Origin: CAZJHX01 sp964545715
GTDB lineage: Bacteria; Myxococcota_A; UBA9042; GCA-2863065
NCBI GenBank assembly: GCA_964545715.1
Contig: CAZJHX010000099.1
Location: 1-38,331 of the forward strand
Length of the DNA: 38,331 nt
Direction of reading: 5' to 3'
Shown piece after piece: positions 7,096 through 14,266 of the stretch (its first letter is position 1; each line of letters opens with the position of its first letter). The position numbers and the translations under genes were made by a program. The notes below the pieces were generated by a model. The model searched no databases and was not told the DNA's origin. It worked only from the letters and a program-made list of their open reading frames with translations.

Positions 7096-8535
7096 CTACT
7101 CGATCGTGGCGTAGAAAAAGGCCACGCACATCTCATCTGTCGTGCCGTCGCCCCAGCTCTGGTCCTGCGGCTCCAGCTGCTCCTGATCGACCCACGCCTG
7201 GTTGCCGGGGGTGTTGTCCCAGCGGCACTCGATATGGACCTTGTCCTCTTTGTAGAGCATGACCGGCTCCGCAAAACCGTAGTTGCGCTGCCAGTTGAAG
7301 TCGTAGGTGGGGAAGTCGACAAGGCACTCGGTGGTGCCGTCCGCGCGCGTGATCGAGACGTTGCCGCCGGTGCCCAGCACGTGCATGTGCAGCGCGGCTG
7401 AATAGAGCTTGAGCGACTCGGCGGGCCCGAAGAACGGGAAGTCCAGCGGGTTGGCGTCGAAGCTGTGCACGACGTCGGCCTCGCCTGCGGGGATCTCCAT
7501 CCCGTTTCCAGACAGCCACTGGAAGTTGGTCCACGGCAGGATGAACGCGGACTTCTCCACTTCGTCGTCGATCTTGAAGACCACGCTGGTGCGGTCCGGC
7601 TGCGGCTCCTCGACCAGGGTGTTGTAGTGCATCTGCAGCGCGACCTTGGAGCCGGGCGCCACCGGCATGCCGGTGCCTGGCGGGAAGTCAGAGCCCACGC
7701 CGCCGGGGGCCCATCCGCCGAGAAACGCCATCTGAGTGTTCTGAATGCCGCTGAGGTCGGCGCCCTCGATGGCGCTTGGGGTCGGGCCGCCGAAGCACTC
7801 GTAACCGGGCCCCTCGTCCAGGGCGTCCCAATCCTCGAACTGGCCGGCCAGCTCGGGCGGGATCAGGTACGCGATGATGTGGTGCACCACGGCGACGTTG
7901 CCCGGCTTGGCGCCAAAGCCGGTGATGTACTTCTGGGTGTCCTCGGGCCAGTCGATGAGGAAGCACCGATACTCGTCCGGAGACTGCTGCATCACGTAGT
8001 CCAGCGGCATCTCGATGGTCAGGTCTGTGCGCGTCAGCTCGGCAAAGTCGCGCACCTCGATGGCTGCCGGCGTCACGCCGACGTCGCCTGCCGGCATCTC
8101 CTCGTCCACCCACGTGGACAGCATGGCGATCTCGGTCTCGCTCAGCGATTCGTCGTAGGCGTAGTCACGGCAGTCGCCACCGGCGCCCCAGGGCGGCATC
8201 GCACGCGAGGTCACCTTCTGCTTGAGCAGTGAGCCCAGCGGCTTGATCGCCTCGTAGTCGGTCAGCGGCACCTGCTCCCGGATGCCGTCGGGGCCGTGGC
8301 AGCGCACGCACATGTGGTCCACCAGCGGCTTGATGTCGCGGTAGTAGGTAAACGTGGGCTGGCGTGGATCCGGGTCGTCCGACGTAGCCTCGCCGGTGTC
8401 GTCGGGCGGCTGCTCGCTGGTCATGTCGCTGGTCTGGTCGGGCTCGTCGACAGGCCCGGGATCAGCGCTCTTCTCGCTCTCCGCTCCGCAACCCAGCATG
8501 ACGCCGCACCCAACAATCAACAACAACCACCGCAT
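7096..8535 (-). CDS. Lipoprotein with cytochrome c site and copper type II (PHM-like) monooxygenase domains
   Basis: 479 residues. ATG 8535 is preferred over TTG 8541 because GGAGG (complement of 8544-8548) then lies eight bases upstream. A signal ends MLGC (Cys16), followed by an acidic Pro/Asp linker (20-60). A single heme c site CVRCH is at 76-80, with the likely axial Met in AMPPW (M113). The rest matches peptidylglycine alpha-hydroxylating monooxygenase-type copper domains: HH at 218-219 and H303 in QMHYN for one copper, H383/H385 in HMH and M469 in TTDEMC for the other. All six copper ligands of that family appear present. It should be an envelope-anchored enzyme using copper and O2, with the heme domain probably feeding electrons in place of ascorbate. 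The substrate is unknown. It is divergent from the radical SAM gene. Confidence 0.92.
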   Translation of the reverse strand: MRWLLLIVGCGVMLGCGAESEKSADPGPVDEPDQTSDMTSEQPPDDTGEATSDDPDPRQPTFTYYRDIKPLVDHMCVRCHGPDGIREQVPLTDYEAIKPLGSLLKQKVTSRAMPPWGAGGDCRDYAYDESLSETEIAMLSTWVDEEMPAGDVGVTPAAIEVRDFAELTRTDLTIEMPLDYVMQQSPDEYRCFLIDWPEDTQKYITGFGAKPGNVAVVHHIIAYLIPPELAGQFEDWDALDEGPGYECFGGPTPSAIEGADLSGIQNTQMAFLGGWAPGGVGSDFPPGTGMPVAPGSKVALQMHYNTLVEEPQPDRTSVVFKIDDEVEKSAFILPWTNFQWLSGNGMEIPAGEADVVHSFDANPLDFPFFGPAESLKLYSAALHMHVLGTGGNVSITRADGTTECLVDFPTYDFNWQRNYGFAEPVMLYKEDKVHIECRWDNTPGNQAWVDQEQLEPQDQSWGDGTTDEMCVAFFYATIE

Positions 8536-8708
8536 GCTCAACGCCTCCGCCCATGACTCAAATCCGCAGGCAGATTACGTCATTCGACCGATGCGGACCG
8601 TTCGGAGCACCGCGGTGTTGATCTGGATCAACGAGCTTTGCAGAGGCTTTGCAACGACTCGCTCAGGGACCCTCTACAGTCCGACCACCTTTCTTGGAGG
8701 AGGCCGGT

Positions 8709-10268
8709 TTGACCCGAGTACTTTTGAGCAGCGTGACGCAGCCTTTCGGCCCTGATCATGGCGACAGCTTCGGCGTGTCGTACGAGGGGACACACCAGAT
8801 CCTGTGGGCTCAGGGCATCTTCCGCCCTCGCGCGGACACCACACAGTGGGGCATCGACTTTCTGGCCCACAACCTGCGCGCGCCCACGGTGACGCTGCAC
8901 TACCCGACGCTTGAAAACTTCATCGCCGAGGTGAAGAAGGGCTACGACTATGTGGGCATCGCGTTTGTCGCGACCACGGCGCACAAGATGCGGCCGATGG
9001 TCGACGCCGTGCGCCGCCACGCGCCCAACACCAAGATCATCCTGGGCGGCTACGGCACGACGATGAACGGCGGCTCGCTGCCCGAGGTCGATCACATCTG
9101 CCGCGAAGAGGGCGTCGGCTTCATGCGCCGCATCCTCGACGAGCCGCAGTGCTCCCCGATCACGCAGCCGTTCATCACGCAAGACAACCAGGTGTTCTCG
9201 GTGCCGCTGGGTCGCGTGGGGTACGTATTTGCAGGACTGGGGTGCCCCAACGGCTGCGACTTCTGCGTGACCTCACACTACTTCAAGCGCAAGCACATCA
9301 AGCTGTTGGACGACGGCGCGTCCATTCTCTACACCATCGAGGACATGCTGGCCCGTGATCCCACGATCAACTCGTTTTGGATCAACGACGAGGACTTCCT
9401 GCTGAACCGGCACCGCGGGCGCGAGTTCCTGGAGGCGGTCCGCCGGTCCAAGCTGCCGCCGCTGTCGCTGAGCATCCTCTCGAGCATGAAGGCCTTGTCG
9501 CACTTCGAGCCCAGCGAGCTGGTCGAGATGGGCGTCGACTGGGTCTGGATCGGCTACGAGGGCCAGCGCGCCGGCTACAAGAAGATGGCCGGACGGCCTT
9601 ACAAGGAGGTCTTCGGGGACCTGCGCCGCCACGGGATCTCCACCCTGGCGTCCATGATCGTCGGGTTTGACTATCAGACCGAGGAGATCATCCGGGCGGA
9701 GTTCGACGACCTGATGAACATCCGACCGAGCATGTGCCAGTTTCTGATCTATGGGCCCGCCTACGGGACACCGCTGCACAAGCGGATGCGGGACGCGGGA
9801 CGGCTCACGAGCGCCGCCGACGATCCCGGCAAGCAGGACGGCTTCAACCTGGTGTTTGAGCACCCCCACATCTCGGCGCCGAACATGTCGCGCATCCAGC
9901 GGGAGCTCTTCGATGACGACTTCCAGCGCAACGGCCCCAGCATCTACCGCGTCCTGGACGACTGGCTCAACGGCTACATCCATCTGCGCGACCATCACTC
10001 GGAGCGCGTCCGGGCAAAGGCCGAGCGCTATCGCAAGGACGCCCATCAGGGCATGGTGCTAATCCCAGGCGCCCTCGAGTTCGTCAACGCGGGCTCGCGC
10101 CGCTGGCTGCAAGGCCTGCTGGATCGGTTGGAAGCCGAGACCGGCCCGATGACGCGCACCGAGCGCATCGCGTCCAAGGCCATGCCGCTGCTGATGCATA
10201 TGGAGAAGTTCAAGCAGCAGCAGGGCATCGGCCAGCAGCCGAAATTCACCCGAAAGACGTTCATGTAG
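8709..10268 (+). CDS. B12-binding-type radical SAM protein
   Basis: 519 residues from TTG 8709, chosen because GGAGGAGG at 8696-8703 sits five bases upstream. Residues 1-150 resemble the cobalamin-binding domain found before many radical SAM cores, with YDYVGIAFVATTAHKMRPMV and TKIILGGYGTTMNGG, though the classic DXHXXG is not obvious, so B12 may not be bound. The radical SAM cluster motif CPNGCDFC has cysteines 179, 183 and 186 (CX3CX2C), followed by FWINDEDFLLNRHRGREFLE and a TIM-barrel region with VDWVWIGYEGQRAGYKKM and MIVGFDYQTEEII. The C-terminal 130 residues are helical. Known relatives act in methyl transfer, methylthiolation and hopanoid or antibiotic chemistry. The substrate is unknown. 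No biosynthetic partner is adjacent, and it ends directly against a convergent gene. Confidence 0.9.
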   Translation: MTRVLLSSVTQPFGPDHGDSFGVSYEGTHQILWAQGIFRPRADTTQWGIDFLAHNLRAPTVTLHYPTLENFIAEVKKGYDYVGIAFVATTAHKMRPMVDAVRRHAPNTKIILGGYGTTMNGGSLPEVDHICREEGVGFMRRILDEPQCSPITQPFITQDNQVFSVPLGRVGYVFAGLGCPNGCDFCVTSHYFKRKHIKLLDDGASILYTIEDMLARDPTINSFWINDEDFLLNRHRGREFLEAVRRSKLPPLSLSILSSMKALSHFEPSELVEMGVDWVWIGYEGQRAGYKKMAGRPYKEVFGDLRRHGISTLASMIVGFDYQTEEIIRAEFDDLMNIRPSMCQFLIYGPAYGTPLHKRMRDAGRLTSAADDPGKQDGFNLVFEHPHISAPNMSRIQRELFDDDFQRNGPSIYRVLDDWLNGYIHLRDHHSERVRAKAERYRKDAHQGMVLIPGALEFVNAGSRRWLQGLLDRLEAETGPMTRTERIASKAMPLLMHMEKFKQQQGIGQQPKFTRKTFM

Positions 10269-10670
10269 TCAGCGCAGGAAGACGGACGCCGGGATGCCGT
10301 GCACGATCGCTGCCGCCAGGACAGCCGCCACGGCGCGCCCGGTCCCAACCTGCCGAGCGCGCAGCGCGATCACGGACCAGACGACAACCGACAGCACGGC
10401 CACCGGCGCGTAATAGATCATCGCCGGGGCCAGAGCAGCGTGCCCCCACCCGATCAGCACGACCAGGTCCGGCACAACGAAAGCGACCGTCAGCGGCACC
10501 GCCCACGGGCGAGCAAGCGCGGCCAGCGTGTCGTCCGCGGTGCCCGGCGCCCCCGAAACGGCGTGAGCGACCCGGCCGTAGACCTGCCACAAGCCGATCA
10601 CCAGCGGGATGATGTAAAACGCCGCAACGAGGTAGTAGCGGTCGGCAGCGACGGGGAGCCCGCGCGTCAT
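10269..10670 (-). CDS. Integral membrane protein, start uncertain or gene split from HmuY-like neighbour
   Basis: 133 residues from ATG 10670, with about three hydrophobic segments: YYLVAAFYIIPLVIGLW, WAVPLTVAFVVPDLVVLIGW and a final APVAVLSVVVWSVIA. I do not recognise the family. The frame stays open upstream to the TGA ending at 10773. It encodes one more clear membrane helix (PILALGGLYALLFGLLAAGG) just before the ATG, but contains no ATG, GTG or TTG there. Either it starts at a rare codon such as ATT near 10739, or it is the 3' part of the HmuY-like gene upstream. A one-base change in the T4 run at 10751-10754 would join the two frames. Last gene of the sigma-factor operon, ending immediately next to the convergent radical SAM gene. 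Confidence 0.65.
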   Translation of the reverse strand: MTRGLPVAADRYYLVAAFYIIPLVIGLWQVYGRVAHAVSGAPGTADDTLAALARPWAVPLTVAFVVPDLVVLIGWGHAALAPAMIYYAPVAVLSVVVWSVIALRARQVGTGRAVAAVLAAAIVHGIPASVFLR

Positions 10671-10743
10671 GCCCGGCTGGTGTCCACCGGCGGCCAGCAG
10701 GCCGAACAGCAGCGCATACAGCCCGCCCAGCGCCAGAATGGGC

Positions 10744-11346
10744 CTAGGTATTTTCGAGCCGATACCGAATCGTCATGCAGCCGGAGCCCTCGGGCTCGCA
10801 GTAGTAGCTGATGATCTGAAAGTAGGCGACGCCGCCGGTCTTGAGCCGCACCGCGTAGGTCTCGCCTTTGGGCTTCAGCAGGTGGCTCATGTACGAATAA
10901 TCGTACCACTGGCTCACCGCCTGGTTCTGGTTGGCGCCGTCCACGTCCTCATCCTGAACCCACTGCGGATCGGCCGGCAGCTTGGCGTCCGCCAGCGCGA
11001 CCTTGTCCAGGTTCAGCGCGCCGCCGGGCACCTGCATCACGTAGCGGCGCATCAGGATGTCGGCGTTGGCGTGGTTCTTCACCTGCTTGCCCGTCGACAG
11101 GTTCAGCCCGACCCAGTGATTGCGGTCGTGGACGTCCAGCGTGACCTGAAACGTGCCGTCCGGGTTGGCCTTGGCCGCGTCGGTCAGCGGATAACCGGGC
11201 TCCACGGCCGGCACCAGCCAGCTGCCCAGAAAGAACATCACCACGCACGTGATGAGGAAGCCGCCGCCGGCGTAGGCCAGAAACTTGTTCAGGTTGCGCT
11301 CGGGCGTCTCAGGCGCGCCCGCGGGTGGGCTCTCAGGCGGGCTCAT
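10744..11346 (-). CDS. HmuY-like (heme-binding family) protein with N-terminal membrane anchor
   Basis: 200 residues from ATG 11346. A Pro-rich cytoplasmic start (1-18) is followed by one membrane helix (about FLITCVVMFFLGSWLVPA) and an exported domain. That domain follows the HmuY pattern: strand ADILMRRYVMQVPGGA, an acidic loop with WVQDEDVDGAN, then WYDYSYMSHLLKPKGETYAV, VAYFQIISYYCEPEGSGCMT and a final IRYRLE strand. In HmuY of Porphyromonas the domain is a heme-binding lipoprotein. Many environmental relatives have unproven ligands. Here the anchor is a membrane helix instead of a lipid. The start overlaps the preceding small membrane gene by 14 bases, so it belongs to the sigma/anti-sigma operon. 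The role may be heme sensing or delivery (inference). The family call rests on recalled pattern, not on a search. Confidence 0.7.
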   Translation of the reverse strand: MSPPESPPAGAPETPERNLNKFLAYAGGGFLITCVVMFFLGSWLVPAVEPGYPLTDAAKANPDGTFQVTLDVHDRNHWVGLNLSTGKQVKNHANADILMRRYVMQVPGGALNLDKVALADAKLPADPQWVQDEDVDGANQNQAVSQWYDYSYMSHLLKPKGETYAVRLKTGGVAYFQIISYYCEPEGSGCMTIRYRLENT

Positions 11347-11545
11347 CGGGCGTCTTGGCGTCCTTCAGCCAGCTCCAGATGTGCACGGTGGCCAGCAGGA
11401 TCAGCACGTTGATCGTGAAGAAGCCGGCCCAGTGGTACCAGGGCGCCGCAGTCCGGACCAGGGCGTGGATTGAGCCCCAGTCGACCAGCAGCAGAAAGAC
11501 CAGTTGGGACCAGAAGCCCAGCTTGATGAAGTCGTCACCCGTCAC
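11333..11545 (-). CDS. Small two-helix membrane protein
   Basis: About 70 residues if it starts at GTG 11545. TTG codons at 11581 and 11587 would add 12 to 14 residues and overlap the end of the anti-sigma gene. No Shine-Dalgarno decides between them. It has two hydrophobic segments (GFWSQLVFLLLVDWGSIHAL and FFTINVLILLATVHIWSWL) with His and Trp at the helix borders, and a charged C-terminal tail KDAKTPDEPA. I do not recognise the family. Its stop lies inside the start of the HmuY-like gene, which suggests coupled production and a possible complex with that protein. A cofactor-binding membrane partner is conceivable because of the conserved-looking His residues, but nothing proves it. Confidence 0.65.
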   Translation of the reverse strand: MTGDDFIKLGFWSQLVFLLLVDWGSIHALVRTAAPWYHWAGFFTINVLILLATVHIWSWLKDAKTPDEPA

Positions 11546-11577
11546 GGCGCGTACGCTACCCAGTGCGCGGGCGACGG

Positions 11578-12534
11578 TCAATGCCAATGTTGGGCCAGAT
11601 GCCGCTTCCAGCGCGAGCCGTCTTCGCTGGTGCAGCCCATCCCCCAGGACTCGCTCAAGTCCTGCGGACGCGTGACCAGAGCCTCCAGCCGCGCCCCGGC
11701 CATCGTCGAGACCTGTACGTCCGCGTCGCGCAGCAGGTGATAGACCGACAGCGTCTCGCGGGGGGACCCGGCGGCGTCCAGCACCTTGCGGGCCAGGACC
11801 TGACGGTGCTCAGCAGGCGCCGTCTTGGCTTTGTCGAAGTCNNNNNNNNNNATGAGGCCGGGCGCGCTGCCAAGGAAGTAGGGTGTGCCGATCCCTGCGG
11901 TTCGATCCGCCTCACAGACCGCGCCGGCCGGAACCAGCACCTCGCGCCCCATGTCGTCAAAGGCCACCTGGCCGTCCTGGACATGCACGCGCGCGCTGCC
12001 GTCCTCGCGCACGGACAGGGTGTATTTGCAGCCCAGGTCGATGATGCGCCCTGTCGGCGTATCGACCTGAAAAAAGCGGGGCTTGGCCTTGGCCGAGATC
12101 ACCGCGTGCAGGGTCCCCCGCTCCAAAAAGAACCGGGTGACGTGGTCCGCGCGCCGGCGCAGCTGCAGCCGGGCTCCCTTGTCCAGTCGCAGCTCGCCCA
12201 GGTCGCCCATCGCCAACGTCTTGTCGGCGTCGCTCGCCTCGATCCAGGCGCTCTCGGTCAGCGCGTCCAGCGTCGCGGCCTGGGCCTGTACTGTGGGCCT
12301 GGGCGCGGGCTCGGGCGGGTGGCGGGTGGTCTGAGCGACCCAGTACGTGACGACCGCCGCCAGGATCACGGCCGCAGCCACGATATAGCCCGACATCGGG
12401 TAGGTCGCGCGCTTGGGCAGCTCGCGCATGGGCTTGTCGCCGGCTGCCATCGGGCTCAGCAGGTTTTCGAGCTCCTCAACATCGGGATCGGGCTTACCGG
12501 AGCGATCCCAGAGGTAGTCATCCTCTCGGCTCAT
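11578..12534 (-). CDS. FecR-like anti-sigma factor, interrupted by a 10-N gap
   Basis: 318 codons including the gap. ATG 12534 is preferred over ATG 12540: it forms an ATGA overlap with the sigma factor stop and has GGAGG seven bases upstream. The N-terminus MSREDDYLWDRSGKPDPDVE is the zinc-free anti-sigma leader common in Myxococcota. One membrane helix follows at about residues 48-68 (GYIVAAAVILAAVVTYWVA). The periplasmic part is a FecR beta domain: GELRLDKGARLQLRR, RFFLERGTLHAVI, VDTPTGRIIDLGCKYTLSV and HVQDGQVAF. The unknown bases 11842-11851 fall in the C-terminal third, and both sides are in the same frame at the given gap length. It should bind the adjacent ECF sigma factor and release it on an envelope signal. 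Confidence 0.9.
   Translation of the reverse strand: MSREDDYLWDRSGKPDPDVEELENLLSPMAAGDKPMRELPKRATYPMSGYIVAAAVILAAVVTYWVAQTTRHPPEPAPRPTVQAQAATLDALTESAWIEASDADKTLAMGDLGELRLDKGARLQLRRRADHVTRFFLERGTLHAVISAKAKPRFFQVDTPTGRIIDLGCKYTLSVREDGSARVHVQDGQVAFDDMGREVLVPAGAVCEADRTAGIGTPYFLGSAPGLXXXXDFDKAKTAPAEHRQVLARKVLDAAGSPRETLSVYHLLRDADVQVSTMAGARLEALVTRPQDLSESWGMGCTSEDGSRWKRHLAQHWH
11842..11851. other. Assembly gap (10 N)
   Basis: Ten unknown bases inside the FecR-like gene. The round length suggests a scaffolding placeholder, so the true distance may differ. The coding frame on both sides is continuous at this length, which favours a true length of 1 modulo 3 or a lucky placeholder. Confidence 0.99.
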
Positions 12535-13103
12535 GGCCATCCCTCCTCTCGCAACAACGGCCTTAGTTGGGCCATACCACGGGTCAGGTTCACGCGGACA
12601 GAGCCCGGCGTCATACCTGTGCGCGCAGCGATCTCGGGACCCGTCAGTCCTTCCACCAACCGCAGCACAAGCGTCTCTCGGTAGGCGCTGGGCAGCGTGC
12701 GGATCAGGGCCAGCACCCGGCGTCGCAGCTCGGCCGAGTCATCGCCCGGCGGACCGGCCGTCTGTGTGTCATCAAACGTCTGAGTCACTGGCACGCGCAT
12801 GCGGCGGCGCAGGTGGTCGGTCGCCGTATTGCGCGCGATCGTGCAGATCCAGCCCGGCAGCGCAGCCGCCTGCTTGACCTGGGCGAGGCCGCGACAGATC
12901 GCCACAAACGCGTCCTGCGTCACGTCCTCTACATGCTCCAGCCCGGCGCGGGCCAGCACGATGCCGTGCACCACGCCCCGAAAGCGCTGATACAGAGCCG
13001 ACACCGCGTTGGAGTCGCCCGCCTGGGCCGCCGCGAGGACCAGCGTCAGATCATCACTGGAGCTTGGCGAGGGTTGCTCGGATGCTTTTTTGGACACGCT
13101 CAT
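12531..13103 (-). CDS. RNA polymerase ECF sigma factor
   Basis: 190 residues. ATG 13103 is chosen because the predicted protein from there (MSVSKKASEQ...) has a normal ECF length. A longer reading to 13250 only adds Arg/Ser-rich sequence antisense in character. Region 2 is visible as LYQRFRGVVHGIVLARAG, HVEDVTQDAFVAICRGL and PGWICTIARNTATDHLRRR. Region 4 is visible as ALIRTLPSAYRETLVLRLVE followed by the helix-turn-helix LTGPEIAARTGMTPGSVRVN. It should direct RNA polymerase to envelope-stress or signal-dependent promoters, probably including its own operon. The start lies 50 bases inside the end of the HEWGTF gene and the stop overlaps the FecR-like gene, so the three are co-translated. No matching bipartite promoter could be assigned. 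Confidence 0.93.
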   Translation of the reverse strand: MSVSKKASEQPSPSSSDDLTLVLAAAQAGDSNAVSALYQRFRGVVHGIVLARAGLEHVEDVTQDAFVAICRGLAQVKQAAALPGWICTIARNTATDHLRRRMRVPVTQTFDDTQTAGPPGDDSAELRRRVLALIRTLPSAYRETLVLRLVEGLTGPEIAARTGMTPGSVRVNLTRGMAQLRPLLREEGWP

Positions 13104-14208
13104 CTCGGGTGACCGCAAGGATACGGCGCATGTGCGGCTCAAGGAAGCGTCCAAGACGCGCAAGCCGCTTGTCATCGGCCGCGCGGACCGCTGCTTCGAC
13201 CTCTGCCTCGACCTGCGGCGTGATGTACTCCAGGCGTCCAACCAGCACACGCACCACCTTTTCAGGCGCGGGCTGCACAGTGAGCGGCAGCAGACCGTCG
13301 GTCACAGCGCGCGGCACCAGATAAATGACTCGGGAGCCCTCGGTCTTGAACCAGCTGCGAGCCCAGGTGCGCACCATGCCGCGCGCCTCGTCCTCGAACA
13401 GCCCGGCGGCGACCAGCGCAGCCAGCAGCTCCACTTTCAGCTCTTCCACCACGGCGCCGGTGGCCCGCAGCGGCAGGCGCGACAGGTCGTAGGAGCGGGC
13501 CGAGTCCGCCACGGCGCCCAGCACCTCAAAGCGCGCGCCCCCCGGGTTGACCTCCATCGCGACAGCGAACGGGATCTCGCTGCCGGTCTTGTTGCTCAGC
13601 AGCGCCCCGCCGGCGGCGGCCTCTACATGCAGCGGGATCCGGTAGGCGCCCAGACCGCGATAGAAGAGATAACGCTCAGCCTCCGGCTTGTCGCCGCGAG
13701 TACGCACCCAGGCGGCGCGCACCTCCCGCGCAAAGCTCCAGATGTCGTCGGCGGGCACCTTCGGCACCTCCGGCGGCGCGCCTGCCGAAGCCGGGATCAC
13801 GTCGATATCCCACCACACGCGCGAGCGCCGCACTTTGGACATGTCGACCGTGTCGGTGGAGACCAGGCCGTAGTCGGCGTCGGCGACGTGGCTTTGAAGC
13901 GACGGGAACCACTGCGAGATGATCCCGCGCGTAAACGAGACGCCCACGCGAACCCGCTGGGGCTTGTCCGTATAGAAGTAGATCACCGGCGTCTCCATCT
14001 TCTGCTCGACGCGGATGGCCTGGATGCCACCCTTGGTGTCTACGATTCGCGGCTTGTGGCTTGGGTTTGAGTAGTTGTGAACGAACGCCGGTAGGGACTC
14101 TTCTTCGTGGTGCAGACCGGAGAGGAAGACGCCGTCAGAGCCCTGCATGGACGTGAAAGTGCCCCACTCGTGAACGAGCAAAGCAAGGATGGGTAGTAAG
14201 AAGCGCAT
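13054..14208 (-). CDS. Exported HEWGTF-family protein of unknown function
   Basis: 384 residues from ATG 14208. A TTG at 14217 has a GGAG five bases upstream and is a real alternative that adds three residues. A short hydrophobic leader (MRFLLPILALLV) is followed immediately by HEWGTFTSMQGSDGVFLSGL, a motif that heads a family known to me from planctomycetes and Myxococcota with no assigned function. A second conserved-looking block is METPVIYFYTDKPQRVRVGV, and the middle has YLFYRGLGAYRIPLHVEA. Predicted beta-rich, then helical toward the C-terminus (VEAEVEAAVRAADDKRLARL). It is the first gene of the sigma-factor operon, and its end overlaps the sigma gene by 50 bases. It may provide or sense the signal handled by the FecR-like protein, which is inference. 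Confidence 0.85.
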   Translation of the reverse strand: MRFLLPILALLVHEWGTFTSMQGSDGVFLSGLHHEEESLPAFVHNYSNPSHKPRIVDTKGGIQAIRVEQKMETPVIYFYTDKPQRVRVGVSFTRGIISQWFPSLQSHVADADYGLVSTDTVDMSKVRRSRVWWDIDVIPASAGAPPEVPKVPADDIWSFAREVRAAWVRTRGDKPEAERYLFYRGLGAYRIPLHVEAAAGGALLSNKTGSEIPFAVAMEVNPGGARFEVLGAVADSARSYDLSRLPLRATGAVVEELKVELLAALVAAGLFEDEARGMVRTWARSWFKTEGSRVIYLVPRAVTDGLLPLTVQPAPEKVVRVLVGRLEYITPQVEAEVEAAVRAADDKRLARLGRFLEPHMRRILAVTRDERVQKSIRATLAKLQ

Positions 14209-14266
14209 GTGGTACAAGACGGCTCCATACAAAGACTGTTAGCGGCCGAACCGAAAAAGGCTGGAT

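Noticed and set aside
13104..13250. N-terminal extension of the ECF sigma factor to 13250
   Set aside because: The extra residues are Arg/Ser-rich and lie antisense-in-frame within the HEWGTF gene; ATG 13103 gives the normal ECF length.
10269..14208. A classical Fec iron-citrate transport system
   Set aside because: No TonB-dependent receptor or transporter is present; only sigma and FecR-like parts match.
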